Shown: positions 36,490 to 46,153, counted from the first letter of the stretch. The stretch is DNA of 57,259 bases from Spirosoma oryzicola (GCF_021233055.1 NZ_CP089547.1:1-57259); one strand, 5' to 3'. Program-made: numbers and translations. Notes: generated by a model not told the origin, from the sequence alone.

Positions 36490-36585
36490 TAAATCCTGTT
36501 CATAACCACGCCTGGGCTTCTATCCGGTACGGGTCAGTGTTCGATCTTGTGACTATTGTCAGAGGTAAGCCAGAGGATTGCGCTG

Positions 36586-36621
36586 CGAGGAGCGCTTATC
36601 TTGCCACACAAGCGCTCCTCG
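36586..36621. terminator. 12-bp perfect hairpin after the receiver gene
   Basis: CGAGGAGCGCTT (36586-36597) and its exact complement (36610-36621) enclose a 12-base loop, 96 bases after the receiver stop. The stem is GC-rich, but no T-run follows, so it may be a transcript-stabilising or terminator hairpin. Confidence 0.4.
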
Positions 36622-36744
36622 GCTTGACACGGCGGGCCATCGATGCCGGGTATCCAGAAGTCAGGCGGGGTTGAGTGGCAAGATCGGTTACAGCGGGGGA
36701 TTCATTCTCTCACCCAATGTCCATTGCTCTGTAAAACAACGCTT

Positions 36745-37623
36745 ATGGTCCGCATTGCTCAGTTATACATCTATCCAATCAAGTCACTAGGTAGTATTAG
36801 CCTCACGCAGGCCGTTGTGGAAGAAAAGGGATTTCGCTATGACTAGCGTTTTATGCTGGTCACCCCAGACGGCTGCTGTCTAACCCAGCATCGTAACCAC
36901 CAGATGGCCCTGTTGGACGTAGCTATTGAAGACCACCACCATCTGCGGGTCTGGCATCGACACCGCCCGGCGGATACGTTGGAGCTATCCCTAACCCTGG
37001 AATCAACGCCCGATGATCCGACCATTTGGGTTCAGCTATGGGATAGTAAGCGCCTAGCCGCTACGCGAGTCAGTCCTGATGCCGACCGCTGGTTTAGCCG
37101 AACACTAAACCAGCCCTGCTCCTTAGTGATGATGCCTGCTTCGACGCACCGAGCCGTTGATCCGGCCTACGCCCGATACGAAGAGACCCTCCGCTTTGCC
37201 GACGTCTATCCCTATTTGCTGATTGGCCAGGCCTCGCTGGATGATCTCAACCAGCGTTCAGGCCAGCCCCTAGCGATGTTGCGGTTTCGTCCTAACATCG
37301 TTGTGAGCGGCAGTGAGCCCTATGAAGAGGAAACATGGGATCGGTTTAGGATCGGTCATCAGTGGTTTTATGGCGGAGAGTCCTGTGGGCGCTGTATGAT
37401 CACTACCCTTGATCCGGCGACGGGCCAAACAGGACCAGAGCCCCTACGAACGCTGGCTCGCTACCGGCATCAAGGCAACAAGCTTGTGTTTGGCCAGTAT
37501 GTGCTGGCCGAGTCTCAACCCAGCCCTGCCATCACGGGGTCGGTTGAGACCCCGGTTATGCTACAAGTGGGGCAGTCGATTGAGGGCCTCAGCCAGCGGG
37601 TAGTAGCCCATCCACAGTCGTAG
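36745..37623 (+). pseudogene. MOSC-domain protein with one in-frame TAG
   Basis: The frame runs from ATG 36745 (MVRIAQLYIYPIKSLGSISL) to TAG 37621 with one interruption, TAG at 36844-36846 (codon 34). It includes the MOSC_N beta-barrel and the MOSC core: MLRFRPNIVVSG, then WDRFRIG and GESCGRCMITT, whose cysteine is the conserved MOSC residue. These proteins bind molybdenum cofactor and work with mARC-type N-hydroxy reductases. ATG 36853 could restart translation but would lack the first strands. 293 codons in all, normal size. Confidence 0.8.
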
Positions 37624-37917
37624 GACTAGCCGTAAGTCAGGATGAAACCGCACAAGTTTATACTTGTAGGGACGTAGCCGCATTCGGTTACGGCGTCGAT
37701 GGGGCAACCAATTATTCCGCAAACCAACTTTGACTCTTCTGTAAAATGTTACTAGTTGATCGATAAGGCGAGTTGTATTATGGCCAGACCACTCCCTCAG
37801 TACGTAGCCTTCATTCTTCACTGCAAGGAATAACTGGGCAGGAATAGGCTGGGCAGGATGATCTTGTGCATCTTTGCGGAACCGCTTTGTTTGGGTTTGC
37901 ACACCACCTATTCAGAC

Positions 37918-40900
37918 TTAGCAAATAGCCTTCTCCTTAGTTCGCTGCCGATCCTCCGCCTGACCATACCCCGTCAAGGCGATCACCACCACGTTCTGCC
38001 ACCAAGTCTGCTGACGGATGGCTCGACACGTTTCATAGCCGTCCATGCCAGGCATACCAATATCCAGCAGAATAGCCGATGGCTGTAAACTTTCTGCCAC
38101 TTCGATGCCTGCACGACCACTGTTGCGGGTATGGGCCTCATAGCCTTTTAATTTTAACAGCATGGCTAATGTCATTGCCGCATCCGCATTGTCATCAATC
38201 ACTAAAATACGCCTGTCTATGGCAGGGGCCGTAGCTTGTGAAGCGAGTTGGGTGATCGGTGCAGCAGCTCCTGTCAAGGTCGGTAGATGAACCGTGAAGG
38301 TGCTGCCTTGCCCCAGTCCCTCAATTTGAGCTTCCACGCGTCCGCCGTACATTTCTACCAGCCGCTTGACTAAGGTTAAGCCCAACCCTAATCCCCCTTC
38401 GAGCGAGCCGTCGAGTTGTCTACTTGCACAAACAACTCAAAGATGGCCGAGAGTTGATCAGCCGGTAAACCAATGCCGTTATCCCGCAGCTGAAGAATCG
38501 CTTCCCTGGCGCGCTGTTCCAGACGTAGCCAGACCATCCCCTGACCGCCCGTATAGCGCAGGCCATTTGTCAACAGGTTGGTGATGACCTGGGTCAGCCG
38601 GGTGGCATCGCCATCCAGCTCAATAGGGGTGCTAGGTAAACTCACCTCAAGAAGCTTGCCCTGCTGGGCAAATTGCGACTGCACACTTTGCTGAGCCTGT
38701 CGAACCAGATCTACCAGATTGACCCGCCCCTTTTTCAGTTCAACTTTGCCCCGGCTGATGCGGCTTACATCCAGCAAATCATCCGCCATCCGCACTAGAT
38801 GCTCCGTTTGACGACTCATCATCTCCGCCGTCGTACCGACCAGTTGGTCTTCGCCCATAGCGAGCGTCAGGATTTGCAGACCCGACCGAATCGTTGACAT
38901 GGGATTGCGCAGTTCGTGAGCCAGCATGGCCAGAAACTCGTCTTTGCGCCGATCCGCTTCCCGAAGAGTCGCTTCCAGCTGTTTGCTCTCGTCGATGTCG
39001 GTGGCCGCGCCGTACAGGTTGACCACCTGTCCCTGCTCGTCCTTAACCGGTGAAGCACTGACCACAAACTAGCGATAGGCCCCGTCGTGGCGCCGGATCC
39101 GGTGCTCCTGCCGTAGCGCCTGGTCGAAGCGTCCCGGTCATGGGGGTGAATGGACTGTGTCCAGTTCCAGCCGATGGCCTCTTCGAAGGTCTGTCCGGTG
39201 TAGTCCAACCAACGCTGGTTATACCAGGTAGTGGCTCCAATCAGATGCCAATTGTACGTCGGCTGGCGTCCAAGGGCGTGGCGTGGATTGGACGATGCAT
39301 AATACACCGGCTACGTTTCCGCCTTTGACCACCGGCACGTCTAGAAATGAAATGACTTGTAACTGAATACATAACGTGCGCAAGGCTTCATCCAGAATAG
39401 CCGATGTGGGGGCATCATCCACAATGAGTGGTTTGCCTTCCTCCACAATTTTTTTAAAGAGGGGGAAATTGCTCCAGGGATAACTAGCGGCCACTGAAGG
39501 CAGATTGCCGCGGAACGCATCCCGCCGGATAACGGCATTGTCGCCTTCGATGGTACAGTAATAACACCGGTCGACCCCAAAGTAGTCCATCGTTAAGCGG
39601 CTAACGGCGGCTTCAATGGCCACTGGGTCGGCGGTGGTTCGCAGGGCGTCGCTCAGCTTTAGCAAATAGTCCTGCCGCTGTTCTTCCCGTTTGCGGTCGG
39701 TAATGTCCTGGAACACGGCAGCAATCAAATTGTGGCCTGCCTCGCCAACCCGTGAATACTGCACGGAGAACCAGCGCCCTCTGTCGGCGTTGTAACCCTC
39801 CACCCGTTCGGCAACGCCCGTCTGATGAACCCGCAGTAGGCTATCATGCCAGTAGGGTTCGATATGGGAAATAAACTCGCTGAGCAGCGTGCCGGATGTA
39901 ACGCTATAGCCGATATGAGTCGCTAAAGCCGCATTGGCTTCGCGGCAGATCATGTCGGCGATGCGCCCAGTCTGGTCGAAAACCAGTTCCATGAGGCAAA
40001 AACCCTTCGTCCACCGACTCGAATAGCGTGCGATACTTTTCTTCGCTTTGGCGCAGGGCTGCTTCGGCACGGGCACGTTGGGCCCAAGCCCACATCCGCT
40101 CCAGGGTTTCGCGGGTCATCTCAACCTGCATAGCCTGCTACGCGTCTCGCTGTCGTTGGCCAACAAGGTGCCGATCCACTCCCCGTTTTTGATCAGGGGG
40201 ACCACCGACCACCAGGCATGACCGAGCGCCAATGACTTCCATACCCGCCACCAACTCCGCTGGCACCAGATCAGACTGGTGGACATCTGCGACCACCACC
40301 GCATCGCCACAGCCTAAGATTGTTGCCCCCCAGTTGTAAGCGGCCAGGAGAACCTGGCTGGGCATGGGTACGCCCCCCGCCCGCAGATACTGGCTGTCAA
40401 TGCGGATGATGCCTTCAGGTTCGACAATCTCACAGTAGTAGACGCTGCTTACTCCCAGCCATTCGCCCAGTAGGCGGCAGGCCGTATTCTCGACCTGTTT
40501 GGGATCTGAAATTGGCCGCAACGCATCGGCTAGCTGGAGTAAATAGTGCTGCTGCTCCTGGCGTTTCCGGTGGGTGATGTCCCGGTAGAAACTGGCTATC
40601 TCCTCCCCACTTCGTGGATAAAAGCTGACGGCATACCACCGGTCAATGATGTCAAACAAGGCGTGGTATCTGTCTTCGGCGTGTTGGGCAATTTGCTCTT
40701 TGAGTTTTAGATTTTCCTGTTCGGCTTTCTTGCGGGCGGTAATGTTGGCAGTCGTGGTGGCTACGCCGTCATTCAACTTCACCACCGATTGGTGAAACCA
40801 GCCATCAAACGGCTCGTATACATACTGCTTTTCGTAGTGTTGGGGCTCACCCGTTTCCACCACTTGTTTAAAGGCCTCAAAAATGCCTTCCACCACCATA

Positions 40901-41068
40901 CCGGGTTGCCATTGCAGCAGACTTTTACCCACGACATCGCCGTAGACTTTTTTAGACGTATGGTTATTGAGGATCCATGTAAAATCAACAATCTCTCCTT
41001 ATTGATCGCGTACCGCTTCAAAGACTTGGATCATATCCATCGAGCTGTCCACCGTGCGACGGGCCGCC
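37918..41068 (-). pseudogene. Hybrid histidine kinase E, heavily decayed
   Basis: This is a kinase of the same type as A and D broken many times. It starts without an ATG at the umuD junction (TVDSSMDMIQVFEAVRDQ). It has TAA at 40999-41001, then two PAS units and a GAF, frameshifts near 40300, 40130 and 40000, an internal deletion near 39250, and a frameshift near 39150. TAG at 39069-39071 stands where paralogue A has Trp. The HisKA-ATPase part (38388-39065) is readable, then a missing G near 38387 in KGGLGLGL. The receiver stops early at 37918 (EKAIC), without its last strands. No functional kinase can result. Confidence 0.88.
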
Positions 41069-41380
41069 CACGTAGTGGATACATTTGATGTTGTTGCCCC
41101 CATTGGCCCAGGCCACCACAATCTTGCCATCGGTTGCGTCCCGCGAACAGTCCACGACCAGTACATCGCCTTCCTGAATGTGATCCCCTTCCATGCTGTC
41201 GCCCACGGCCCGCACAAAGAAGGTGGCTTCGGCATTGGTGATGCACAAGTCGTTGAGGTCACAGACCCGCTCGACGTAGTTGTCGGCTGGCGAGGGAAAC
41301 CCGGCCTGGACGAGTGACAAAAAGAAAGGAACACACAGGTTTGTATCCACCGTCGCTTTCACAAAACAATCTTCCCTCAA
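41018..41380 (-). CDS. umuD: UmuD-like S24 peptidase, C-terminally truncated
   Basis: The protein has the UmuD self-cleavage region LVQAGFPSPADNYVE (Ala26-Gly27), the nucleophile in GDSMEGDHI (Ser62) and a Lys at position 99 (NNIKC), 37 residues later as in E. coli UmuD. After about residue 103 the similarity ends and the frame runs into kinase E sequence, stopping at 41018. About 35 C-terminal residues, which form the dimer core, are therefore lost. UmuD works with UmuC in SOS translesion synthesis. No umuC is present. It is probably non-functional, though the catalytic pair is intact. Confidence 0.8.
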   Translation of the reverse strand: MREDCFVKATVDTNLCVPFFLSLVQAGFPSPADNYVERVCDLNDLCITNAEATFFVRAVGDSMEGDHIQEGDVLVVDCSRDATDGKIVVAWANGGNNIKCIHYVGGPSHGGQLDGYDPSL

Positions 41381-41716
41381 CTACTTCTCTGGCTGCATAG
41401 CCCTGTCCGTTTCTACACCTGAGCGGCTATGTTACTTATTTGTTAGGTATAATACAAATAAAACATATCGAATAGCCTAGTTGACACTATGGCCTGTCTA
41501 TTGCAACATCAACGGATGGTCAGCTGTCACCACTCATTTGCCAAACTTGTCCCTCCTGTTCCAGGTGCTGAGTCAGCTGTGCTAAAGCGACAGGACGCTC
41601 ATCGTTTAGTCGTTACCCAAACATTCTCAAACCACAACGCTTACTAGTAAGTAAAAAAGCAACGCGGAGATTGACGCGCGGTAGGACAAGCAAAACCAGT
41701 AGACCATATAACGAAG
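41381..41716. other. 336-base gap without a recognised gene
   Basis: This is the upstream region of umuD (left) and the epimerase gene (right). No LexA-like palindrome could be named with confidence. Confidence 0.3.
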
Positions 41717-42610
41717 ATGCGAGTATTTTTTACGGGGGGATCAGGGAAAGCCGGTAAGCATGTTATCCCCTACCTGCTGGGGCAGGGCCACCAGGTGATG
41801 AACGTAGACCTAACCCCGCTGGATCATCCAGGGGTTGATAATCTGATTGCGGATATCACCGACTCTGGACAAATGTTCAACGCCCTCAGTTCATACGCCG
41901 GGCTGGAAGAGCTGGAACTGGGTCAGGGTGTCCCCAAATTCGATGCCGTCGTTCATTTTGCGGCCATCCCCCGAATCTTGATCAAACCGGATAATGAAAC
42001 GTTTCGGGTCAACACGATAGGCACTTACAATGTGATTGAAGCGGCAGTTAAACTGGGTATTCGAAAGATCATTATTGCCTCCTCGGAGACTACGTATGGC
42101 ATCTGCTTTTCGGATGGAGAAACCAATCCCAACGTGCTACCGCTGGAAGAGGATTATGACGTTGATCCGATGGACAGCTACGGCTTATCGAAGGTTGTCA
42201 ACGAGAAAACAGCCCGCAGTTTCCAGCGCCGGTCCGGGGTTGACCTATACGCTCTTCGGATCGGCAACGTCATTGAACCGCATGAATACGCCGAGTTGTT
42301 TCCCTATTATTTTGCGCACCCCGAAGTGCGACGCCGGAACGCGTTCTGTTACATTGATGCGCGGGATCTGGGTCAGATTGTGGATCTGTGCCTGCAAAAA
42401 GATGGGCTTGGCTTTCAGATTTTCAACGCGGGCAACGATCACAACGGGGCGGTCATTCCCAGCCGGGAACTGGCGGCAAGATTCTTTCCGGGTGTACCGA
42501 TTACGCGCGAGTTAGGGGAGTACGAGGCTTTGTTTTCTAATCGCAAGATCCGGGAAGTGCTAGGCTTCAAAGAGCAGCACAACTGGCAGAAGTATGTTAA
42601 ATGGGAATGA
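41717..42610 (+). CDS. NAD(P)-dependent epimerase/dehydratase (extended SDR)
   Basis: This 297-residue Rossmann enzyme has the cofactor loop FFTGGSGKAGKHV, an acidic residue after strand 2 (VDLTPLDH) that favours NAD, the VHFAAIP segment, Ser/Thr in IIIASSETTYG and the catalytic YGLSK. The C-terminal substrate part holds RNAFCYIDARDLGQ. The family acts on nucleotide sugars or related compounds, such as UDP-glucose 4-epimerase and uronate dehydrogenase. The short length fits the latter type. It stands alone and looks intact. Confidence 0.85.
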   Translation: MRVFFTGGSGKAGKHVIPYLLGQGHQVMNVDLTPLDHPGVDNLIADITDSGQMFNALSSYAGLEELELGQGVPKFDAVVHFAAIPRILIKPDNETFRVNTIGTYNVIEAAVKLGIRKIIIASSETTYGICFSDGETNPNVLPLEEDYDVDPMDSYGLSKVVNEKTARSFQRRSGVDLYALRIGNVIEPHEYAELFPYYFAHPEVRRRNAFCYIDARDLGQIVDLCLQKDGLGFQIFNAGNDHNGAVIPSRELAARFFPGVPITRELGEYEALFSNRKIREVLGFKEQHNWQKYVKWE

Positions 42611-42831
42611 GAACTTAACCGTTAACTTTTATTCACAGAGTAGACTTAACCGCTACCCTACCCTTTTACACGATATACTCTTGAGTAAAACGCAAAGGTG
42701 ATCTGATTTGATCAACGAGTAGGTTTTTTACTGTATCAACAGATCGACAGGGATTACGAAATACTAGATTAAGTTATCATCAGGGGGATGTAAATATGCT
42801 ATTGTGCTTATAATTGATTTATTAACAATGT

Positions 42832-42879
42832 GTATTTACTCAAATAATCAATTGAATATTTAATTATTTGAGTAAATAC
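42832..42879. repeat. Partition-site candidate 1: 17-bp perfect inverted repeat
   Basis: GTATTTACTCAAATAAT (42832-42848) and its exact complement (42863-42879) flank 14 bases. It lies 270 bases upstream of parA in a gene-free stretch and shares the TTTACTCA core with the two other par repeats. Confidence 0.6.
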
Positions 42880-43084
42880 GTACGTATTTCTGGCGGTAGA
42901 AACTTTAGAGCTTGTATAAAGAAAGATGTATGCTATGAGATTTCTATCCACTGTTAGACATATATCTACTATTTCACGAAACCTGCGCCGAATAGCAAAC
43001 ACCCCTCCAGAATAAACAAACTTAACAAAGCGCTGAGTCACCAAGCCGGAAGTCGTAAATCAGTAGAGAAAAATAGTATGTATG

Positions 43085-43136
43085 ACACATTTACTCAATT
43101 GTGTAAATAGTTATTTGCATAAATGAGTAAATGTGT
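43085..43136. repeat. Partition-site candidate 2 / parA operator: 13-bp inverted repeat
   Basis: ACACATTTACTCA (43085-43097) is complementary to 43124-43136. The right arm lies between the -33 and -7 boxes of the parA promoter, so binding there would repress parAB. Confidence 0.6.
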
Positions 43137-43145
43137 ATAACCTTG
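43114..43145 (+). promoter_or_regulatory. parA promoter, TTTG-N20-TAACCTTG
   Basis: TTTG at 43114-43117 and TAACCTTG at 43138-43145 fit the Bacteroidota consensus with one mismatch. The ATG at 43151 is only 5 bases beyond the -7 box, so the mRNA should begin at or next to the start codon (leaderless). Confidence 0.5.
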
Positions 43146-43150
43146 CTGGT

Positions 43151-43750
43151 ATGAAAACGATCACAGTGGCTCACCAAAAAGGCGGGGTAGGTAAAACCAC
43201 GCTGGCGCTTAATCTGGCTTACTGCTTTGCGGATTCGGCAACGGTAGCCGTAACCGATACGGACTTACAGGGCTCGATCAACAGTCTCGGCAAACTGGTA
43301 ACAGGCATCGACTTAGTTTCACCCGAAGCGGTGCTGGCAAAATCGCTGACGGATTATGATCTGCTGGTCATCGACACACCGCCTTATCTGACGAATCGTT
43401 TACAGGAGCTATTCGAATTATCGGATTATGTACTCGTACCCGTAAAGCCGGGGGTACTGGATGCGATGGCGGTACGGGCGACCATTGCTCTGCTGAACGA
43501 GTCAATGAAGAAACGCCCTGGCCTAAAAGCAGGCATTGTTCTTAATATGGTCATGCCCCGAACCTCACTGACGACGGAGGTAAAAGAAGTTCTTCAGGAA
43601 TACGATTTACCGCTTTTGGGAACGATGATTCACCAGCGGGTGAGCTTTGCCCGGTCCCCGCTGACAGCGGGTGTGTTCGAGTCCGACGATGAGAAAGCGA
43701 AAGACGAGATTCAATCGCTGGCTACTGACATTTTAAACCAACTACGCTAA
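43151..43750 (+). CDS. parA: ParA-family partition ATPase
   Basis: This 199-residue small ParA (type Ib, no N-terminal HTH) has the deviant Walker A motif QKGGVGKTTL (signature Lys10, Lys15), Walker B LLVIDTPP and the GIVLNMV region. A GTG at 43133 would lengthen it, but it lies upstream of the -7 box, so ATG 43151 is chosen. It moves the plasmid by ATP-dependent binding to the nucleoid. Its stop overlaps the next start (TAATG). Confidence 0.92.
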   Translation: MKTITVAHQKGGVGKTTLALNLAYCFADSATVAVTDTDLQGSINSLGKLVTGIDLVSPEAVLAKSLTDYDLLVIDTPPYLTNRLQELFELSDYVLVPVKPGVLDAMAVRATIALLNESMKKRPGLKAGIVLNMVMPRTSLTTEVKEVLQEYDLPLLGTMIHQRVSFARSPLTAGVFESDDEKAKDEIQSLATDILNQLR

Positions 43751-44001
43751 TGGCAAAAACAACCAAGACCGAACGTCCCAAGATGGGTGATCTGATCAAA
43801 CAGTTACCCGAACAATCGACACCCATTCAGGAAGTGCGGCCCGTAGTCGTGAAAGCAGCGGAAGCCGAGGTGAAATTGAATTTCTTTGTACCAGCAGAAC
43901 TGGCCAAGAAAATTAAGGTCTATGCGGCTGAAAACGGTACCACAATTAAGGATGTAAGTATTGCAGCGTATGAACAATACTTTACTCAAATGAATAAATG
44001 A
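43750..44001 (+). CDS. parB: ParB-type centromere-binding protein (ribbon-helix-helix)
   Basis: This 83-residue protein is translationally coupled to parA by a 1-base overlap. Its disordered basic N-terminus probably stimulates ParA (TTKTERPKMGDLIKQLPEQ). The C-terminal half, VKLNFFVPAELAKKIKVYA followed by TTIKDVSIAAYEQYF, is a ribbon-helix-helix fold that would bind the TTTACTCA repeats. Family assignment is by position and fold. The last 21 bases of the gene are themselves the left arm of inverted repeat 3. Confidence 0.82.
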   Translation: MAKTTKTERPKMGDLIKQLPEQSTPIQEVRPVVVKAAEAEVKLNFFVPAELAKKIKVYAAENGTTIKDVSIAAYEQYFTQMNK

Positions 44002-44062
44002 GTAATTGAATAAAAAAATAATTAAGTGACTAAGTAATTAATCATTTATTCATTTGAGTAAA
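43981..44062. repeat. Partition-site candidate 3: 21-bp perfect inverted repeat over the parB end
   Basis: Bases 43981-44001 (ending in the parB stop codon) are exactly complementary to 44042-44062, with a 40-base spacer. Both arms start or end with the TTTACTCAAAT core. This is the longest repeat of the partition region. Confidence 0.65.
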
Positions 44063-44118
44063 AATACCAGATTGTTCTAATTGGAATTGGACGTTTCTGT
44101 CAGCTGATTTTGAAAAGT

Positions 44119-44271
44119 TCAGTTAATGCTGAGAATCTGTCCTTTTCATTCAGCCAGCGCCGAAGCCGCCCGGCTTTCCTGACGCAGGACCGGTATGGTT
44201 TCAACTAGTTCTCGAGCAGGCGGTAAGAGAGGAAGCTTATTACAAGGAAGTTTGGCTTAAAATTGATACAT
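44119..44271 (-). pseudogene. Fic-family N-terminal fragment
   Basis: From ATG 44271 the frame reads MYQF-TAA-AKLPCNKLPLLPPARELVET then IPVLRQESRAASALAE-TGA-KGQILSI. The pattern LPLLPP, then ET..VL, then A..ALAE-KG is that of the N-terminus of Fic-family AMP-transferase proteins, which bind an alpha helix before the Fic core. Only about 50 codons remain and the HPFxxGNGR active site is absent. Stops are at 44257-44259 (TAA) and 44146-44148 (TGA, with an indel). Confidence 0.5.
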
Positions 44272-44304
44272 GTACAAATATGAGTAAAAACGTACACGAT
44301 GCGG

Positions 44305-44333
44305 CACTCATGTACACAGAATGTACATGAGTG
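44305..44333 (+). terminator. 12-bp palindromic hairpin followed by TTTT
   Basis: CACTCATGTACA (44305-44316) and its exact complement (44322-44333) enclose a 5-base loop and are followed by TTTT. This is probably the parAB terminator, about 300 bases after parB. As a near-palindrome rich in GTACA it could also be a protein-binding site. Confidence 0.5.
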
Positions 44334-44465
44334 TTTTGACAGTCCCGAACGATAGATTGGTGTGTCAACCAAAAAATCATTAGTTGACTTAACCTGCCCC
44401 GAGAAGTAGTCGCACGGATAGTGGATGGCTATCGTCTTGGCTTCCTAGTAGCTAGACAGAAAGAC

Positions 44466-45485
44466 CTACTTTGCCTTCAGTAAGGGGATGACTTTTTTAC
44501 CGATCAGTTCAATCGAGGCCATCAATTGGGCGTGGGTTAGTCCGGCGTTGTCCATCTGAAACGTAAATCGATCAACGCCACCAAGCGCTTCGCTGTGCCG
44601 AATGAGCTTTTCAGCAACACGCTCCGGCCCCCCCACTACCAAGACGCCGGTTGACGATAGTAAGCCCTCGAATTGTCGCCGGGTAACCGGTGGCCAGCCA
44701 CGCTCTCTGCCTAGTTTCGTCCATAATTCGGCATAACCGGGATAATAGTCGGCCTCGGCCTGCTCATTGGTAGCGGCTACGTAGCCCGGCGAATGCAACC
44801 CCACCGTTAACTGCTCAGCTGAAAAGCCTGCCATCGCCCCAGCTTTTCGGTACAAGTCCACCAACGGACGAAAGCGGTGCGTTTCGCCACCAATAACGGC
44901 AACCATCAGTGGCAACCCTAAACTGCCTGCCCGAATAAAGGATTCCGGGGTGCCGCCTACACCCAGCCATATCGGCAATTTTTCCTGCAAAGCCCTGGGA
45001 TATACGGGTTGATTGACTAACTGAGGCCGAAATTTTCCCTTCCAGTTAACTACTTCCTGGTCCCGAATCTTAAGCAGCAGTTCCAGCTTTTCCTCAAACA
45101 GGGCATCGTAATCATTCAGACTGAAACCGAACAGGGGGTAAGCCTCTACCGACGACCCCCGACCAACCACCAGTTCAGCCCGGCCTTTGGATATGAGATC
45201 TAACGTAGCAAAGCTTTGGTACACCCGAACCGGGTCGGCTGCACTCAGCACGGTTACTGCACTGGTCAGGCGAATAGTTTTGGTACGTGCCGCAGCCGCA
45301 GCCAGAATCACAGCCGTTGCCGAATCAAGAAATTCCTTTTTGTGGTGTTCGCCTATACCGAACACATCCAGTCCAACTTCGTCAGCAAAGGCAATGCGAT
45401 CGAGCAACTGCTCCATGGCATCCACACTCCTTAACTCGTTAGTGCCATACATCGCTGAAGCGAAGCTATCGATACCTATTTCCAT
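44466..45485 (-). CDS. LLM-class flavin-dependent oxidoreductase (luciferase-like)
   Basis: This 339-residue TIM barrel has VFGIGEHHKKEFLDSATAVILA, then TIRLTSAVTVLSAADPVRVYQ and RAELVVGRGSSVEAYPLFG, the marks of the bacterial luciferase-like monooxygenase family (group 1). Such enzymes use FMNH2 or F420 to oxidise small organic compounds. No flavin reductase lies nearby. The gene is intact, monocistronic and has typical length. The substrate is unknown. Confidence 0.88.
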   Translation of the reverse strand: MEIGIDSFASAMYGTNELRSVDAMEQLLDRIAFADEVGLDVFGIGEHHKKEFLDSATAVILAAAAARTKTIRLTSAVTVLSAADPVRVYQSFATLDLISKGRAELVVGRGSSVEAYPLFGFSLNDYDALFEEKLELLLKIRDQEVVNWKGKFRPQLVNQPVYPRALQEKLPIWLGVGGTPESFIRAGSLGLPLMVAVIGGETHRFRPLVDLYRKAGAMAGFSAEQLTVGLHSPGYVAATNEQAEADYYPGYAELWTKLGRERGWPPVTRRQFEGLLSSTGVLVVGGPERVAEKLIRHSEALGGVDRFTFQMDNAGLTHAQLMASIELIGKKVIPLLKAK

Positions 45486-45898
45486 CAGGTTCTGTCTACT
45501 AAGAAGGAAACGATCCTCCGGCTAAACTAACGTAACCGGCGTATAAAAAATCACAAGATAACTGGCTTTTGCGGGGGTTTTATTGAGTTTTCGATGGCTG
45601 TTCAATCTTAAACTGCTGTATAGTCATCACTGACTAAATAGTAAGCTCAGGTAATAAAGAGTATTTTTGCGAGTAATTGGCTTTTACAAGTCTAGGCTTC
45701 TACTTTAATGGCTGCCCAGCTTAACGGCTATCATACGCTGAGTTTAATTCCCTATGGCAAGCTTTTTCTGATCAGATTAGCTTCGCACAACATTCTTTCT
45801 ACCATCGAGCCAACTCTGCTACTCCCAGGGAGTGGATAAATTAATTTGCAATTCTAAGTAGTTCTTCCGTTTTTGAACAAATTTTCAACCCAATACCA
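45486..45898. other. 413-base intergenic region upstream of cspA
   Basis: No frame was supported. A TTAATTTG sequence at 45840-45847 is one mismatch from a -7 box and would give a leader of about 45 bases to cspA. Cold-shock genes often use their leader for temperature control. Confidence 0.35.
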
Positions 45899-46090
45899 AT
45901 GCCAACAGGAACAGTAAAATTTTTCAACGAAGGAAAAGGCTTCGGCTTTATCAAACCCGATGAGGGAGGTGAGGATGTGTTTGTCCACGTATCAGGAACC
46001 ATTGACCAGATTCGGGAGAACGACAAAGTTACCTATGATGTCGAGCGGGGCAAGAAAGGCTTAAACGCCGTAAACGTGGCACTAGCTTAG
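45899..46090 (+). CDS. Cold-shock protein, CspA family
   Basis: This 63-residue single cold-shock domain has RNP1 GKGFGFIKPDEGGEDVFVHV (both RNA-binding motifs, KGFGFI and VFVHV, in one run) and a TGTVKFFNEGKG start. It binds single-stranded RNA and DNA as a chaperone. It ends 37 bases before a strong terminator. Confidence 0.95.
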   Translation: MPTGTVKFFNEGKGFGFIKPDEGGEDVFVHVSGTIDQIRENDKVTYDVERGKKGLNAVNVALA

Positions 46091-46127
46091 CTCGAAAGGT
46101 TTCCTTTGTGCTTTTGTGCTTACCAAT

Positions 46128-46153
46128 GACATGCTAGAATAGCATGTCTTTTT
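46128..46153 (+). terminator. cspA intrinsic terminator
   Basis: GACATGCTA (46128-46136), loop GAA, TAGCATGTC (46140-46148), then TTTTTG. A perfect 9-bp stem with T-run. Confidence 0.9.

Noticed and set aside
37561..37902. 113-residue minus-strand frame overlapping the end of the MOSC gene
   Set aside because: Very basic composition, overlap with a better frame and no recognised motif. It is probably the region where kinase E lost its end.
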